Part shown: positions 7,035 to 14,499 of the stretch, one piece after another
Layout of the letters: the number at the start of each line of letters is the position of its first letter
Numbering within the stretch: the stretch's first letter is position 1
NCBI GenBank assembly: GCA_017632095.1
Contig: JAGBSA010000103.1
Coordinates: 1 to 16,032, forward strand
Length of the DNA stretch: 16,032 nt
Direction of reading: 5' to 3'
Source: Bacteroidales bacterium
GTDB lineage: Bacteria > Bacteroidota > Bacteroidia > Bacteroidales > P3
The notes under the pieces: generated by a model
Seen by the model: only the letters and a program-made list of their open reading frames with translations
Databases searched by the model: none
What the model was told of the DNA's origin: nothing
Translations under genes and position numbers: made by a program

Positions 7035-7898
7035 ATGAGAATAACGGCTAAAAAGGATTCAAATCTTTTGAATCTGCTTGTTGATTTCTTTCAAGGGACT
7101 TCAACAACTAAACTTAAAAAAATGATAATGTACGGCTGTATTAGCTACAATGGTGCTGTGGTTAAAAGCTTAGAAATGATTATCAAAAAGGGTGAGTTTG
7201 TCGAATACAAGAAATACACCGGTGGTGCTAAGATTGCAAAACAAAAAACAGACCTTCCTGTAATTTATGAGGACAGAAACCTAATTGTAATCAATAAGTC
7301 TTGTGGTGTAAAGTTTATTTCTAATGTTTCTTACAAAGGACAAACTATTTGTAGTATTGTTAAATCGTATCTGAAACGTAAATACAATAATCAAGAAACC
7401 GTTTTTCCTATTTGCAGAGTTGAAGATGCAGAGTCTGGATTATGTGTTTTGGCAAGAGATAAGAGAAGTGCAGATTTTTTGTCGAAAAATTGGCATACTA
7501 CTGAGAAACGTTATTTGGCTATAGTGCAAAATGATTTGAGTCAAACAAGTGCTAAGTTCAATAATCACCCTTTGCAAAGTATTGTAGGTAAAGATGGAGA
7601 AGAAATTCCTAGAACTATAAGTTTGCAATACAAGAAAATTGAAGAGTTATGCTTATATAATGAGAAGCTACATTTGTTGGAAGTTATTCAAACAGAAGGT
7701 TCTGTAAGCGATTGTAGAGATTTCTTTGCAGAGATTGGAAATCCTATAATAGCAGATCTTGGAAAGAGCGATCTAAAGTACCGTAATAATTTCATGAAAC
7801 TTTGTTTGACGGAACTAAAACTAAGAAATCCTGAGACCAGACAAAATATTAATTTGGCAATAGAACCACCTAGAGGATTCAAAACAATAAATCTATAA
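7035..7898 (+). CDS. Degenerate RluA-family pseudouridine synthase-like protein (catalytic Asp absent)
   Basis: 287 residues from the ATG. The N-terminus (about 8-60) looks like an S4 RNA-binding domain: LLNLLVDFFQG, then KLKKMIMYGCISYNGAVV, then KKGEFVEYKK. A RluA-like fold follows: VIYEDRNLIVINKSCGV (76-92) for the usual 'YEDd.LlVvnKPaG', ICRVEDAESGLCVLAR (126-141) for 'vHRLDrdTSGlllfAk', and EKRYLAIV (157-164). Two active-site elements are changed. Glu130 sits where the catalytic Asp of RLD is expected, and the usual TGRTHQIRVH region reads TEGSVSDCRDFF (220-231). Family enzymes turn uridine into pseudouridine in rRNA or tRNA. This one may bind RNA without isomerising it, or use different chemistry; that is inference. 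First gene of the operon, 10 bases before nif3. No frameshift or stop is seen, so it is not a simple pseudogene. Confidence 0.75.
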   Translation: MRITAKKDSNLLNLLVDFFQGTSTTKLKKMIMYGCISYNGAVVKSLEMIIKKGEFVEYKKYTGGAKIAKQKTDLPVIYEDRNLIVINKSCGVKFISNVSYKGQTICSIVKSYLKRKYNNQETVFPICRVEDAESGLCVLARDKRSADFLSKNWHTTEKRYLAIVQNDLSQTSAKFNNHPLQSIVGKDGEEIPRTISLQYKKIEELCLYNEKLHLLEVIQTEGSVSDCRDFFAEIGNPIIADLGKSDLKYRNNFMKLCLTELKLRNPETRQNINLAIEPPRGFKTINL

Positions 7899-7908
7899 GT
7901 ATAGCTAT

Positions 7909-8709
7909 ATGAAAGATGTTAGAATTGAGGAGATAATTGCGGCTTTGGAAGAGGTTGTTCCTTTATCTTGGCAAGAAGATTTTGATAATGCTGGATTGTT
8001 GTGCGGAGATAAGATGGCGATATGCTCAGGTGTATTTGTGTGCTTTGATGTTTGCGATATGGCGATAGAAATGGCAATAAAAAACAAATGCAACCTCATC
8101 ATATCTCATCACCCTTTGGTTTTTAGAGGCTTAAAGAAATTTACAGGCAATGATAACGTTACTAAGACTTTGTTGAAAGCCTTAAAAAATGACATAGCTG
8201 TTTATGCTGCTCATACAAATCTTGATGCTGCTTTTTCTATTGGAGTAAATACTACTTTGGCTGAAAAATTGGGATTAAAAAATGTTAGACCTCTACATAG
8301 TGATTCAAGAAATGAACAAGGCTATTTTGGAATTGGTGGCATTGGAGAATTGGAACAAGAAACTGATTACAAAGATTTTCTACTCAATGTGAAAAAGAGT
8401 TTGAACGTAAATAATATTAAATTCGTTGAGGGGGAGAAACAAAAAATCAAAACCGTAGCTTTTTGCGGAGGAAGCGGTTCTGAATTTGTTGAAAAGGCAA
8501 TAGAATTAAATGCGGATTGCTATCTGACCGGGGATATAAAATATCATCAGTTTTTAGATTGCGAAGGACGAATTTTATTGGCTGATATAGGACATTTTGA
8601 AAGCGAATCATTTATAATAGATCAACTAATTAGTTTATTGTCAGAAAAATTTTGTAATTTTGTACGCTTATTTAGGTCAGAAATACCTAACAAGGTGAAG
8701 GATATTTAA
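7909..8709 (+). CDS. Nif3-like dinuclear metal-center protein (YbgI/DUF34 family)
   Basis: 266 residues, the short form without the inserted PII-like domain of longer homologues. Metal-site motifs are all present: ISHHPLVF (His67, His68), HTNLDAAF (102-109, His102 and Asp106), GDIKYHQF (208-215) and ADIGHFESE (225-233, His229 and Glu231). The N-terminal LEEVVPLSWQEDFDNAGLL is a close match to the family start. Members form hexameric toroids with two metal ions per subunit. Some were annotated as GTP cyclohydrolase type 2, but the cellular role is not settled. It is followed 17 bases later by the zinc-ribbon gene, a pairing seen in many bacteria. Confidence 0.93.
   Translation: MKDVRIEEIIAALEEVVPLSWQEDFDNAGLLCGDKMAICSGVFVCFDVCDMAIEMAIKNKCNLIISHHPLVFRGLKKFTGNDNVTKTLLKALKNDIAVYAAHTNLDAAFSIGVNTTLAEKLGLKNVRPLHSDSRNEQGYFGIGGIGELEQETDYKDFLLNVKKSLNVNNIKFVEGEKQKIKTVAFCGGSGSEFVEKAIELNADCYLTGDIKYHQFLDCEGRILLADIGHFESESFIIDQLISLLSEKFCNFVRLFRSEIPNKVKDI
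8655..8662 (+). promoter_or_regulatory. Possible internal -7 box inside the 3' end of the Nif3 gene
   Basis: TAATTTTG fits TAnnTTTG and lies 65 bases before the zinc-ribbon start. No TTTG occurs at the right distance, and the segment is coding, so it may be chance. Confidence 0.2.
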
Positions 8710-8726
8710 TAAATACATATATACAA

Positions 8727-9536
8727 ATGGCAAAGAAAGTAAAAGAAGCAGAGGCTCCAAAACCAGTTTTCAAAAATGAAGAAGCGGATTTGGCAGTAGA
8801 GAAGCGATTAATTGCTCTTTACAGATTGCAACAGATTGATTCGGAGATTGATAAAATAAGAATCATCAGAGGAGAATTACCATTGGAAGTTCAGGATTTG
8901 GAAGATGAAACAGAAGGATTGAAGACTAGAATAGGTAAGTTCAAAGATGAGATAGGTTTTTGTGAAGATGCAATAGAAGAGAAAAAGCAAAAAATCAAAG
9001 AAAGCGATGCCTTAATTGCAAAATATTCTGATCAACAGAATAACGTTCGCAACAATAGAGAATATGAATCTTTAGCTAAGGAAATCGAATTCCAAGAATT
9101 AGAAAAGCAACTTTGCGATAAGAAAATCAGAGAGTTCAAAGCAAGCATAGAAAATCATAAGTCTGAAATCGAAAAATACACTCTTATCTATGAAGACAAG
9201 ATGAAAGACTTAGAGATTAAGAAATCTGAGCTTGACGAAATCATAAAAGAAACCGAAGAAAAGGAAAGAGTGCTAGTTGCAAAGGCTGAAGAGAATGAAA
9301 AATTGATAGAAGAAAGATACCTTACAGCCTTCAAACGTATCAGATCAAACGCACGAAATGGTTTAGCAGTTGTTACTGTTGATAGAGATGCTTGTGGCGG
9401 TTGCTTCAACAAAATCCCACATCAACGTCAAATGGACATAAGAATGCATAAGAAAATCATCGTTTGCGAATATTGCGGTAGAATATTAGTTGATCAAAGT
9501 ATAGCAGCAGAGGTAGAAGACGAATTATCATTATAA
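8727..9536 (+). CDS. Coiled-coil protein with C4 zinc ribbon (COG1579 type)
   Basis: 269 residues. A short basic and acidic N-terminus leads into a long helical hairpin (about 22-205), very rich in Glu, Lys, Ile and Leu. Within it VRNNREYESLAKEIEFQE (107-124) is the conserved turn of this family. The C-terminal zinc ribbon has two Cys pairs, CGGC (223-226) and CEYC (247-250), giving four zinc ligands. The fold is that of the CT398/HP0958-type proteins. HP0958 (FlgZ) in Helicobacter acts on flagellin mRNA and RpoN, but such roles do not transfer here. Next to nif3 and just 2 bases before pyrC. The cellular function is unknown. Confidence 0.88.
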   Translation: MAKKVKEAEAPKPVFKNEEADLAVEKRLIALYRLQQIDSEIDKIRIIRGELPLEVQDLEDETEGLKTRIGKFKDEIGFCEDAIEEKKQKIKESDALIAKYSDQQNNVRNNREYESLAKEIEFQELEKQLCDKKIREFKASIENHKSEIEKYTLIYEDKMKDLEIKKSELDEIIKETEEKERVLVAKAEENEKLIEERYLTAFKRIRSNARNGLAVVTVDRDACGGCFNKIPHQRQMDIRMHKKIIVCEYCGRILVDQSIAAEVEDELSL

Positions 9537-9538
9537 TA

Positions 9539-10864
9539 ATGTACAAATATTTTGCAAACGCCTTTGTTGTTAATGAAGGCAAAGAAGGATATGCGAATAT
9601 ATTAGTAAAAGGTAATCGGATAGAGGCAATCATTAGTGAGCCTCTATCCGATTTGCCTTTAGGAACTGAATATATTGATTGCACAGGACTAACACTTATT
9701 CCAGGAGTTATTGATTGCCATGTTCATTTTCGCCAACCCGGCATGGAGTATAAAGCAGACATGGAATCGGAAAGCAAAGCCGCTTTGGCAGGTGGAGTAA
9801 CCACAGTTTTGGAAATGCCAAACACAAATCCAACTACAACAAGTATTGAGGAATTAGAAAACAAGAATGCGCTCGCACAAGAAAATATGTACTGCAATTA
9901 TGGTTTCTTTTTGGGCTTAACAAATTCCAATTCTGAGATTGCAAAGAATATTTCACGAGATTTATGTTTTGGATTGAAATTATTTTTAGGCTCTTCAACA
10001 GGAAATATGTTGGTTGATAACAAATCAAGTTTAGATGAATTATTCTCTATAACAGATAAAGTAATCTCTGCACACTGCGAAGACGAAGCTATAATCAGAG
10101 AGAACCTATCAAAATACAAATCAGAATATGGAGATAACGGCACAGCCATACTACACCCTAAGATAAGAACTTCTGAAGCTTGCTACAAAAGTTCTGCCTT
10201 TGCTGTACAAATGGCTGAAAAGAATTCAACACGTCTTCACATTGCACACATATCAACAAAAAAAGAAATCTCATTACTAAAAAGCGGTAAAATAGAATCA
10301 AAAAACATAACAGCAGAAGTTTCTCCAATACATCTGTGGTTTTGTTCTGACGATTTCGAACAGTATGGCAATTTGATAAAATGCAATCCGAGCATAAAAA
10401 CAAAAGAAGACCGAGAAGCACTTAGAGAAGCACTCAGAACAGATAAAATAGATATTATAGCAACAGACCATGCTCCTCACACCAAAGAAGAGAAACAAAA
10501 GCCATACTTTGAAGCCCCTTCCGGCATACCTTCAATCCAACATTCTTTACTTATAATGCTTCAATTAGTAAAGCAAAATGTGCTATCATTACCTCAATTA
10601 GTTGAAAAAATGTCACACAATCCTGCAATATTATTTGACATAAAAGAGCGTGGATTCCTAAAAAAAGGCTATTTTGCAGACTTTGTATTGATAAATTCCA
10701 AAGAAAAAACCACTATAACCAAAGAAAATTTATATTCAAAGTGCAATTGGTCACCATTTGAGGGCGAAACATTTGATTCTAAAATAGTTGCAACATACTT
10801 AAACGGTGAAAAAGCCTACGAAAACGGCGTAATTCAACCACAAAAAGCAGCTCTAAAAGTATAA
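9539..10864 (+). CDS. pyrC: Dihydroorotase (class I)
   Basis: 441 residues, an amidohydrolase that cyclises N-carbamoyl-L-aspartate to dihydroorotate in pyrimidine synthesis. Binuclear zinc ligands are visible: DCHVHFRQPG (59-68, His61 and His63), a carbamylated Lys147 in FGLKLFLGSSTGN, His179 in AHCED, His237 in HIAHIST and Asp310 in ATDHAPH. The C-terminal KKGYFADFVLI and NWSPFEGE are also family-typical. The ATG at 9539 follows the zinc-ribbon stop by 2 bases, so the genes are probably co-transcribed. Early in the gene (codons about 24-41, residues near NRIEAIISEPLSD) the DNA forms a strong perfect hairpin. No terminator is evident after the stop; the tRNA promoter begins about 25 bases later. 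The symbol pyrC is used for class I/II dihydroorotase in general. Confidence 0.95.
   Translation: MYKYFANAFVVNEGKEGYANILVKGNRIEAIISEPLSDLPLGTEYIDCTGLTLIPGVIDCHVHFRQPGMEYKADMESESKAALAGGVTTVLEMPNTNPTTTSIEELENKNALAQENMYCNYGFFLGLTNSNSEIAKNISRDLCFGLKLFLGSSTGNMLVDNKSSLDELFSITDKVISAHCEDEAIIRENLSKYKSEYGDNGTAILHPKIRTSEACYKSSAFAVQMAEKNSTRLHIAHISTKKEISLLKSGKIESKNITAEVSPIHLWFCSDDFEQYGNLIKCNPSIKTKEDREALREALRTDKIDIIATDHAPHTKEEKQKPYFEAPSGIPSIQHSLLIMLQLVKQNVLSLPQLVEKMSHNPAILFDIKERGFLKKGYFADFVLINSKEKTTITKENLYSKCNWSPFEGETFDSKIVATYLNGEKAYENGVIQPQKAALKV
9608..9660 (+). repeat. Strong inverted repeat inside pyrC
   Basis: AATCGGATAGAGGC (9614-9627) and GCCTCTATCCGATT (9640-9653) are perfect 14-bp complements with a 12-base loop. 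Past one mismatch and a one-base bulge, AAAGG (9608-9612) and CCTTT (9656-9660) add five more pairs. It lies about 75 bases after the start codon, in the part of dihydroorotase that varies between homologues. The downstream side has no long T-run, so it is not a classical terminator. Confidence 0.85.
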
Positions 10865-10888
10865 AATCAAAAAAAAGTTACAAAAAAA

Positions 10889-10920
10889 TTTGGTGGGAAT
10901 AAAAATCTGTCGTATCTTTG
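10889..10920 (+). promoter_or_regulatory. Bacteroidota promoter of tRNA-Val
   Basis: TTTG (10889-10892) and TATCTTTG (10913-10920) are exact -33 and -7 elements with a 20-base gap. The -7 box ends 17 bases before the tRNA. This is the best-formed promoter of the window and supports placing it in the Bacteroidota. Confidence 0.8.
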
Positions 10921-10937
10921 CAAACGCAAACGAGAGA

Positions 10938-11012
10938 GGGAGTATAGCTCAGCTGGTTTAGAGCATCTGCCTTACAAGCAGAGGGTCTTAGGTTCGAATC
11001 CTAATACTCCCA
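10938..11012 (+). tRNA. tRNA-Val (anticodon TAC)
   Basis: 75 nucleotides with a full cloverleaf. The acceptor stem GGGAGTA pairs with TACTCCC, with discriminator A at 11012. The D arm is GCTC-AGCTGGTTTA-GAGC. The anticodon stem TCTGC/GCAGA encloses CTTACAA, giving anticodon TAC (reads GTA and related Val codons). Then follow variable loop GGGTC and T arm TTAGG-TTCGAAT-CCTAA. The 3' CCA is not encoded; CAG follows the discriminator. It is a single tRNA gene with its own promoter and terminator, between pyrC and the MBOAT gene. Confidence 0.96.
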
Positions 11013-11026
11013 CAGACAGAAAGAGA

Positions 11027-11057
11027 AAGCACTTACTTTGATGTGAGTGCTTTTTTT
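11027..11057 (+). terminator. Intrinsic terminator of the tRNA-Val gene
   Basis: AAGCACTTAC (11027-11036) pairs with GTGAGTGCTT (11043-11052) with one G-T wobble and a six-base loop. The run of seven T (11051-11057) follows. It lies 14 bases after the tRNA. Confidence 0.85.
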
Positions 11058-11100
11058 GTACAATAAAGACACGAAATAAAAGATTAGCTAATTCTAAACA

Positions 11101-12600
11101 ATGAATCTTCTAAATTTCTCTCAGGAAAACCCACTACTATTCACACAAGCTCTCTTCTGGATTTTCTTCGCAATAGTCCTACTCTTTTATGCACCGATAA
11201 GAAATCGCCTAAAAGCTCGACACATTTACCTTTTCCTATTCAGCTTGTTTTTTTATTACATGTCGAGTGGTCGATTTGTCATCTTATTACTTTTAGTCAC
11301 ACTACTAACATTTCTAATTGGTAAAGCCATCTTTATTTGCAAAACCGACAAATCAAAAAAGTTTTTTGTGGGATTAGGGGTTATATTGAATATATTGTTT
11401 CTTGCATACTTCAAATACGCCTATTTCATTGTCGATTTAATAAACACCCACTTTACAACAAACATTAAGGTTATAGATTACATCGCTTTATTTTCCAACA
11501 ACACCTTTGGAACACAATTTTCAATCGATAAGATAATCCTACCCGTAGGTATATCGTTCTATATCTTCCAAGCAATTTCCTATTTAGTCGATATAAAAAG
11601 AGAAAGATTAAACAAACAACCTTCATTCTTAGACTTTGCATTCTACCTTAGCTTTTTCCCACAACTTGTCGCAGGACCAATTGTGCGAGCAAACGAATTC
11701 TTACCTCAATTGGAAAAACCATACTCATTAAGCAAAAGAGAATTCTCATGGAGTTTGTTTTTCATCTTAAATGGCTTGATTAAGAAAATCATCATTTCAG
11801 ACTATATCAGTGTCAATTTTGTAGACAGAGTTTTCGAAATGCCTCAGATGTATTCAGCTTTTGAAAACCTTATGGCAGTATATGGATACGCATTACAGAT
11901 TTACTGTGATTTCTCCGGCTATACAGACATCGCAATAGCCCTTGCCTTATTACTCGGATTCAGATTGCCATCTAACTTCAATTCACCTTACAAATCACAC
12001 AACATAACGGACTTTTGGAGACGTTGGCACATAAGTCTGTCTTCTTGGTTAAAGGATTATCTTTACATAAGCTTGGGAGGAAACCGCAAAGGCAAGTTTA
12101 GACGTTACATAAACCTATTACTAACCATGCTTATCGGAGGTCTGTGGCATGGAGCCAATCTTCGTTTCGTTATATGGGGAGGTCTGCACGGCATTGCTTT
12201 GATTTTCGACAAATTGATACAAAGTTTGACAAACATATTTGAGAAAAAGGCATTCTTTCGTTTCATTTCGGCATTAGTAACATTTCATTTCGTATGTTTT
12301 TGTTGGATATTCTTCAGAGCAAACAACTCAGATACGGCATTTATTCTAATCTCCAAGATTTTCTCTCATTATGACCTCGAACTGATTCCTACAATTATAA
12401 ATTCCTATTGGAAACCTCTGTCCATTATTGTCATAGGATATGCTATCCATTGGCTGAATGATAAAGCGAAAACAGGAATACGAGAAACCTTTATCAAAAC
12501 TCCTATCGTTTTACAATTACTTGCAGCTGTTTTAACAGCCATATTGCTTTACCAATTCAAAACAGCAGACATACAAGCCTTTATTTATTTCCAATTCTAA
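11101..12600 (+). CDS. MBOAT-family membrane O-acyltransferase (AlgI/PatA/DltB type)
   Basis: 499 residues, a polytopic membrane protein with about ten or more hydrophobic segments (for instance about 13-32, 43-53, 59-77, 90-112, 145-163, 335-350, 440-460 and 476-490). The MBOAT core is clear: YFKYAYF, LPVGISFYIFQAISYLVD, FFPQLVAGPIVRA, YCDFSGYTDIAIA, and NITDFWRRWHISLSSWLKDY with His310. The catalytic His350 lies in LIGGLWHGAN. These enzymes move acyl groups (often acetyl) from a cytoplasmic donor to a polysaccharide or glycan outside the membrane, usually with a secreted SGNH partner. The SGNH gene of this window (5053-6252) is about 5 kb away on the other strand, and no partner adjoins this gene. 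I see no clear TAnnTTTG upstream; the leader after the tRNA terminator is 43 bases. Confidence 0.93.
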   Translation: MNLLNFSQENPLLFTQALFWIFFAIVLLFYAPIRNRLKARHIYLFLFSLFFYYMSSGRFVILLLLVTLLTFLIGKAIFICKTDKSKKFFVGLGVILNILFLAYFKYAYFIVDLINTHFTTNIKVIDYIALFSNNTFGTQFSIDKIILPVGISFYIFQAISYLVDIKRERLNKQPSFLDFAFYLSFFPQLVAGPIVRANEFLPQLEKPYSLSKREFSWSLFFILNGLIKKIIISDYISVNFVDRVFEMPQMYSAFENLMAVYGYALQIYCDFSGYTDIAIALALLLGFRLPSNFNSPYKSHNITDFWRRWHISLSSWLKDYLYISLGGNRKGKFRRYINLLLTMLIGGLWHGANLRFVIWGGLHGIALIFDKLIQSLTNIFEKKAFFRFISALVTFHFVCFCWIFFRANNSDTAFILISKIFSHYDLELIPTIINSYWKPLSIIVIGYAIHWLNDKAKTGIRETFIKTPIVLQLLAAVLTAILLYQFKTADIQAFIYFQF

Positions 12601-12642
12601 CAAAGATAGAAGCTTATCATTATTGAATTCAAGAAAATAACT

Positions 12643-12669
12643 CTTCGTTTCGCTATCACTGAAACGAAG
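12643..12669 (+). terminator. Terminator hairpin after the MBOAT gene
   Basis: CTTCGTTTC (12643-12651) pairs with GAAACGAAG (12661-12669) around a nine-base loop. A T-rich stretch including ATTTTTT follows. It lies about 43 bases after the MBOAT stop. Confidence 0.65.
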
Positions 12670-12685
12670 TTTCGATTTTTTCTTT

Positions 12686-12711
12686 CTTCGTTTTAGAAAA
12701 TTAAAACGAAG
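12686..12711 (+). terminator. Second hairpin, same stem word, after the MBOAT gene
   Basis: CTTCGTTTT (12686-12694) pairs with AAAACGAAG (12703-12711), loop of eight bases. No T-run follows on the plus strand, so it may be a duplicate hairpin or part of an alternative structure with the first one. It is not needed as a terminator. Confidence 0.45.
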
Positions 12712-12767
12712 AGTTCACAAAATGAAATAAAGATTCCAATAATGGCTTTCCAATCAAAGAAAATTTG

Positions 12768-12775
12768 TACCTTCG
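12768..12775 (+). promoter_or_regulatory. Possible promoter of the rhodanese gene
   Basis: TACCTTCG is one base off TAnnTTTG and lies 22 bases before the ATG at 12798. A CTTTC at 12746-12750 could be a weak -33 element. The gap 12601-12797 otherwise holds only the two hairpins. Confidence 0.4.
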
Positions 12776-12797
12776 CATGCTATAATTTATTCGAACC

Positions 12798-13184
12798 ATG
12801 AAACTAAAATTCATAAGTATAATTGCATGTCTATTGCTTTGCATCGGCTGCAATTCTCAAAACGAAATCAAGGTATTGAGCCCTCAGGAATTTGCAACAG
12901 CGATTGCCACAGATTCAAACGCTATTGTGTTAGATGTAAGACAATTAAAAGAGTTTGAAAGCGGACATTTAGAGAATGCAATTCAACTAAACTTTCTCGA
13001 CAAGGCTGTTTTCGAAAAAGGAATTAAAGATTTGGATAAATCAAAAACCTATTACCTTTACTGTCGTAGCGGAAGAAGAAGTAATTCCGCCGCTTTAATG
13101 ATGAAAAAAGAAGGTTTTAAGGTATTTGACCTTAAAGGTGGAATTTTAGCATGGGAAAAAACTGGTCTTCCTATATTGAGGTAG
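12798..13184 (+). CDS. Rhodanese-like domain lipoprotein
   Basis: 128 residues. A signal of lipoprotein type (KLKFISIIACLLLCIGC, lipobox LCIG-Cys18) leads to a single rhodanese domain (about 25-127). It has the motif LDVRQLKEFESGHLENAI (45-62), the active-site loop YCRSGRRS with Cys89, and the closing GGILAWEKTGLPI. Single-domain rhodaneses move sulfane sulfur or act in thiol redox. The periplasmic or outer-membrane place here suggests an envelope thiol or sulfur role, which is inference. It stands alone: a terminator region lies before it, and the DegT-type gene has its own promoter after it. Confidence 0.9.
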   Translation: MKLKFISIIACLLLCIGCNSQNEIKVLSPQEFATAIATDSNAIVLDVRQLKEFESGHLENAIQLNFLDKAVFEKGIKDLDKSKTYYLYCRSGRRSNSAALMMKKEGFKVFDLKGGILAWEKTGLPILR

Positions 13185-13196
13185 CAAAAGTTTTCT

Positions 13197-13204
13197 TAAA
13201 TTTG
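13197..13204 (+). promoter_or_regulatory. Bacteroidota -7 box for the aminotransferase operon
   Basis: TAAATTTG matches TAnnTTTG exactly, 28 bases before the ATG at 13233. A TTG at 13176-13178 stands 18 bases further upstream and overlaps the end of the rhodanese gene. Confidence 0.6.
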
Positions 13205-13232
13205 CAGATTCGGATTAAAAGGATAGAAAAAT

Positions 13233-14459
13233 ATGAAAATAACATTTTCTCCTCCATACATAGATGATGACGTTATTTCTTCAGTTGAAGAGTCTTTAAG
13301 AAGTGGTTGGATAACTACAGGTCCTAAAGTAAAGGAACTGGAAGAAGAGTTGGAAAGACGATTAGGCGTTGATGCTTGTATTTGCGTTAATTCGTGGACA
13401 AGCGGTGCCACTTTGGCTCTCAGATGGTTGGGTGTAAAAGAAGGAGATGAGGTTATAGTACCTGCATATACCTATTGCGCTACTGCAATGGCCGTTATAG
13501 ACGCTGGAGCTAAGCCTGTAATGGTTGATATTAACGATGAGATGACTTTGGATGTCGAAAAAATGAAGCAAGCCATTACTTCAAAAACCAAAGCCATTAT
13601 TCCTGTAGATCTAGGTGGGCAACCATGTGCGTATGACAAAATAAGAGAAATCGTAGAGAGCGAAGAAATAAAATCCTTATTTAATCCAGAAAACGAAAAT
13701 CAAGAAAAGCTTGGACGAATACTCATATTATCGGATTCTGCACACTCTATCGGAGCAAAAATCGGAGGTAAAAACATTGCAAACCTTGTAGATATTTGCG
13801 TATTATCTTTTCACGCAGTAAAGAATATCACAAGTGCTGAAGGTGGAGCTATATGTCTAAATCTTGAAACTTTTGATAATAAAGCTCTAAAGGTGTGGTA
13901 CAAGATGATGACTTTGAATGGCCAAACCAAAGACGCCTTTGCTAAAAATCAAGCAGGAGCTTGGAGATATGATATAGTTGCTCAAGGAATGAAAATCAAT
14001 ATGCCCGACGTCAATGCGGCTATTGCACTTGCTCAGCTAAAGAAATATGACTATCTATTGAGTGAACGAAAAAGAGTTTACGAACTTTATCGTAAATTAT
14101 TGGGAGAATATCATTGGGCAATCTTACCTCAACAAAATATTCCTTATATACAATCTTCTTATCACTTATTCCCACTGAGAATAAACCCTATTACAGAATC
14201 ACAAAGAGATGAGTTGATAGCAGAATTGGCAAAGAGAGAGATTGCAACCAATGTACACTACATACCTATGCCTTGTTTGACCTTGTTCAAGCAAGCAGGC
14301 TACAAGATAGAAGACTATCCTAAAAGTTGGGATACTTACAAGAGAGAGATAACTCTTCCTCTTTATCCTCAATTAAGCAATTTGCAAGTTGAATATATTG
14401 TTCGCAATGTAGTAGATGCTTATTACAAAATAATGGATAAAGACATCAAAGTTATTTAA
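13233..14459 (+). CDS. DegT/DnrJ/EryC1/StrS-family sugar aminotransferase
   Basis: 408 residues, a PLP enzyme of the sugar-nucleotide aminotransferase family (PglE/ArnB/WecE kin). Features in order are the N-terminal SPPYIDDDVISSV, the SGWITTGPKVKELEEEL start typical of the family, and CVNSWTSGATLAL (51-63). Then come VIVPAYTYCATAMAV (74-88), SDSAHSIGA with Asp168, and SFHAVKNITSAEGGA with PLP-binding Lys197 (192-206). A late segment, NMPDVNAAIALAQLKK, is also typical. The usual 'SFhakK.ittGEGG' reads HAVKNITSAEGG here, so the T-x-G part is altered while the lysine stays. It would convert a keto-sugar nucleotide into an amino-sugar nucleotide for surface glycan. The next gene is a phosphoglycosyl transferase, 40 bases on, the same pairing seen in pgl-type loci. 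The exact sugar is not known. Confidence 0.9.
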   Translation: MKITFSPPYIDDDVISSVEESLRSGWITTGPKVKELEEELERRLGVDACICVNSWTSGATLALRWLGVKEGDEVIVPAYTYCATAMAVIDAGAKPVMVDINDEMTLDVEKMKQAITSKTKAIIPVDLGGQPCAYDKIREIVESEEIKSLFNPENENQEKLGRILILSDSAHSIGAKIGGKNIANLVDICVLSFHAVKNITSAEGGAICLNLETFDNKALKVWYKMMTLNGQTKDAFAKNQAGAWRYDIVAQGMKINMPDVNAAIALAQLKKYDYLLSERKRVYELYRKLLGEYHWAILPQQNIPYIQSSYHLFPLRINPITESQRDELIAELAKREIATNVHYIPMPCLTLFKQAGYKIEDYPKSWDTYKREITLPLYPQLSNLQVEYIVRNVVDAYYKIMDKDIKVI

Positions 14460-14499
14460 CTCTTGAAAACAAACTTGTCTAACGAAGAACACTCATTGT

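Noticed and set aside
7035..7898. Pseudogene call for the RluA-like gene
   Set aside because: The frame is intact across 287 residues with good family regions and it heads an operon, so loss of the active site looks like divergence rather than decay.
9834..10498. Open frames on the minus strand within pyrC
   Set aside because: They are antisense to a well-supported dihydroorotase and show no family motif.
11058..11100. Separate promoter for the MBOAT gene
   Set aside because: No TAnnTTTG could be found in the leader; it may have a different promoter type or read-through.
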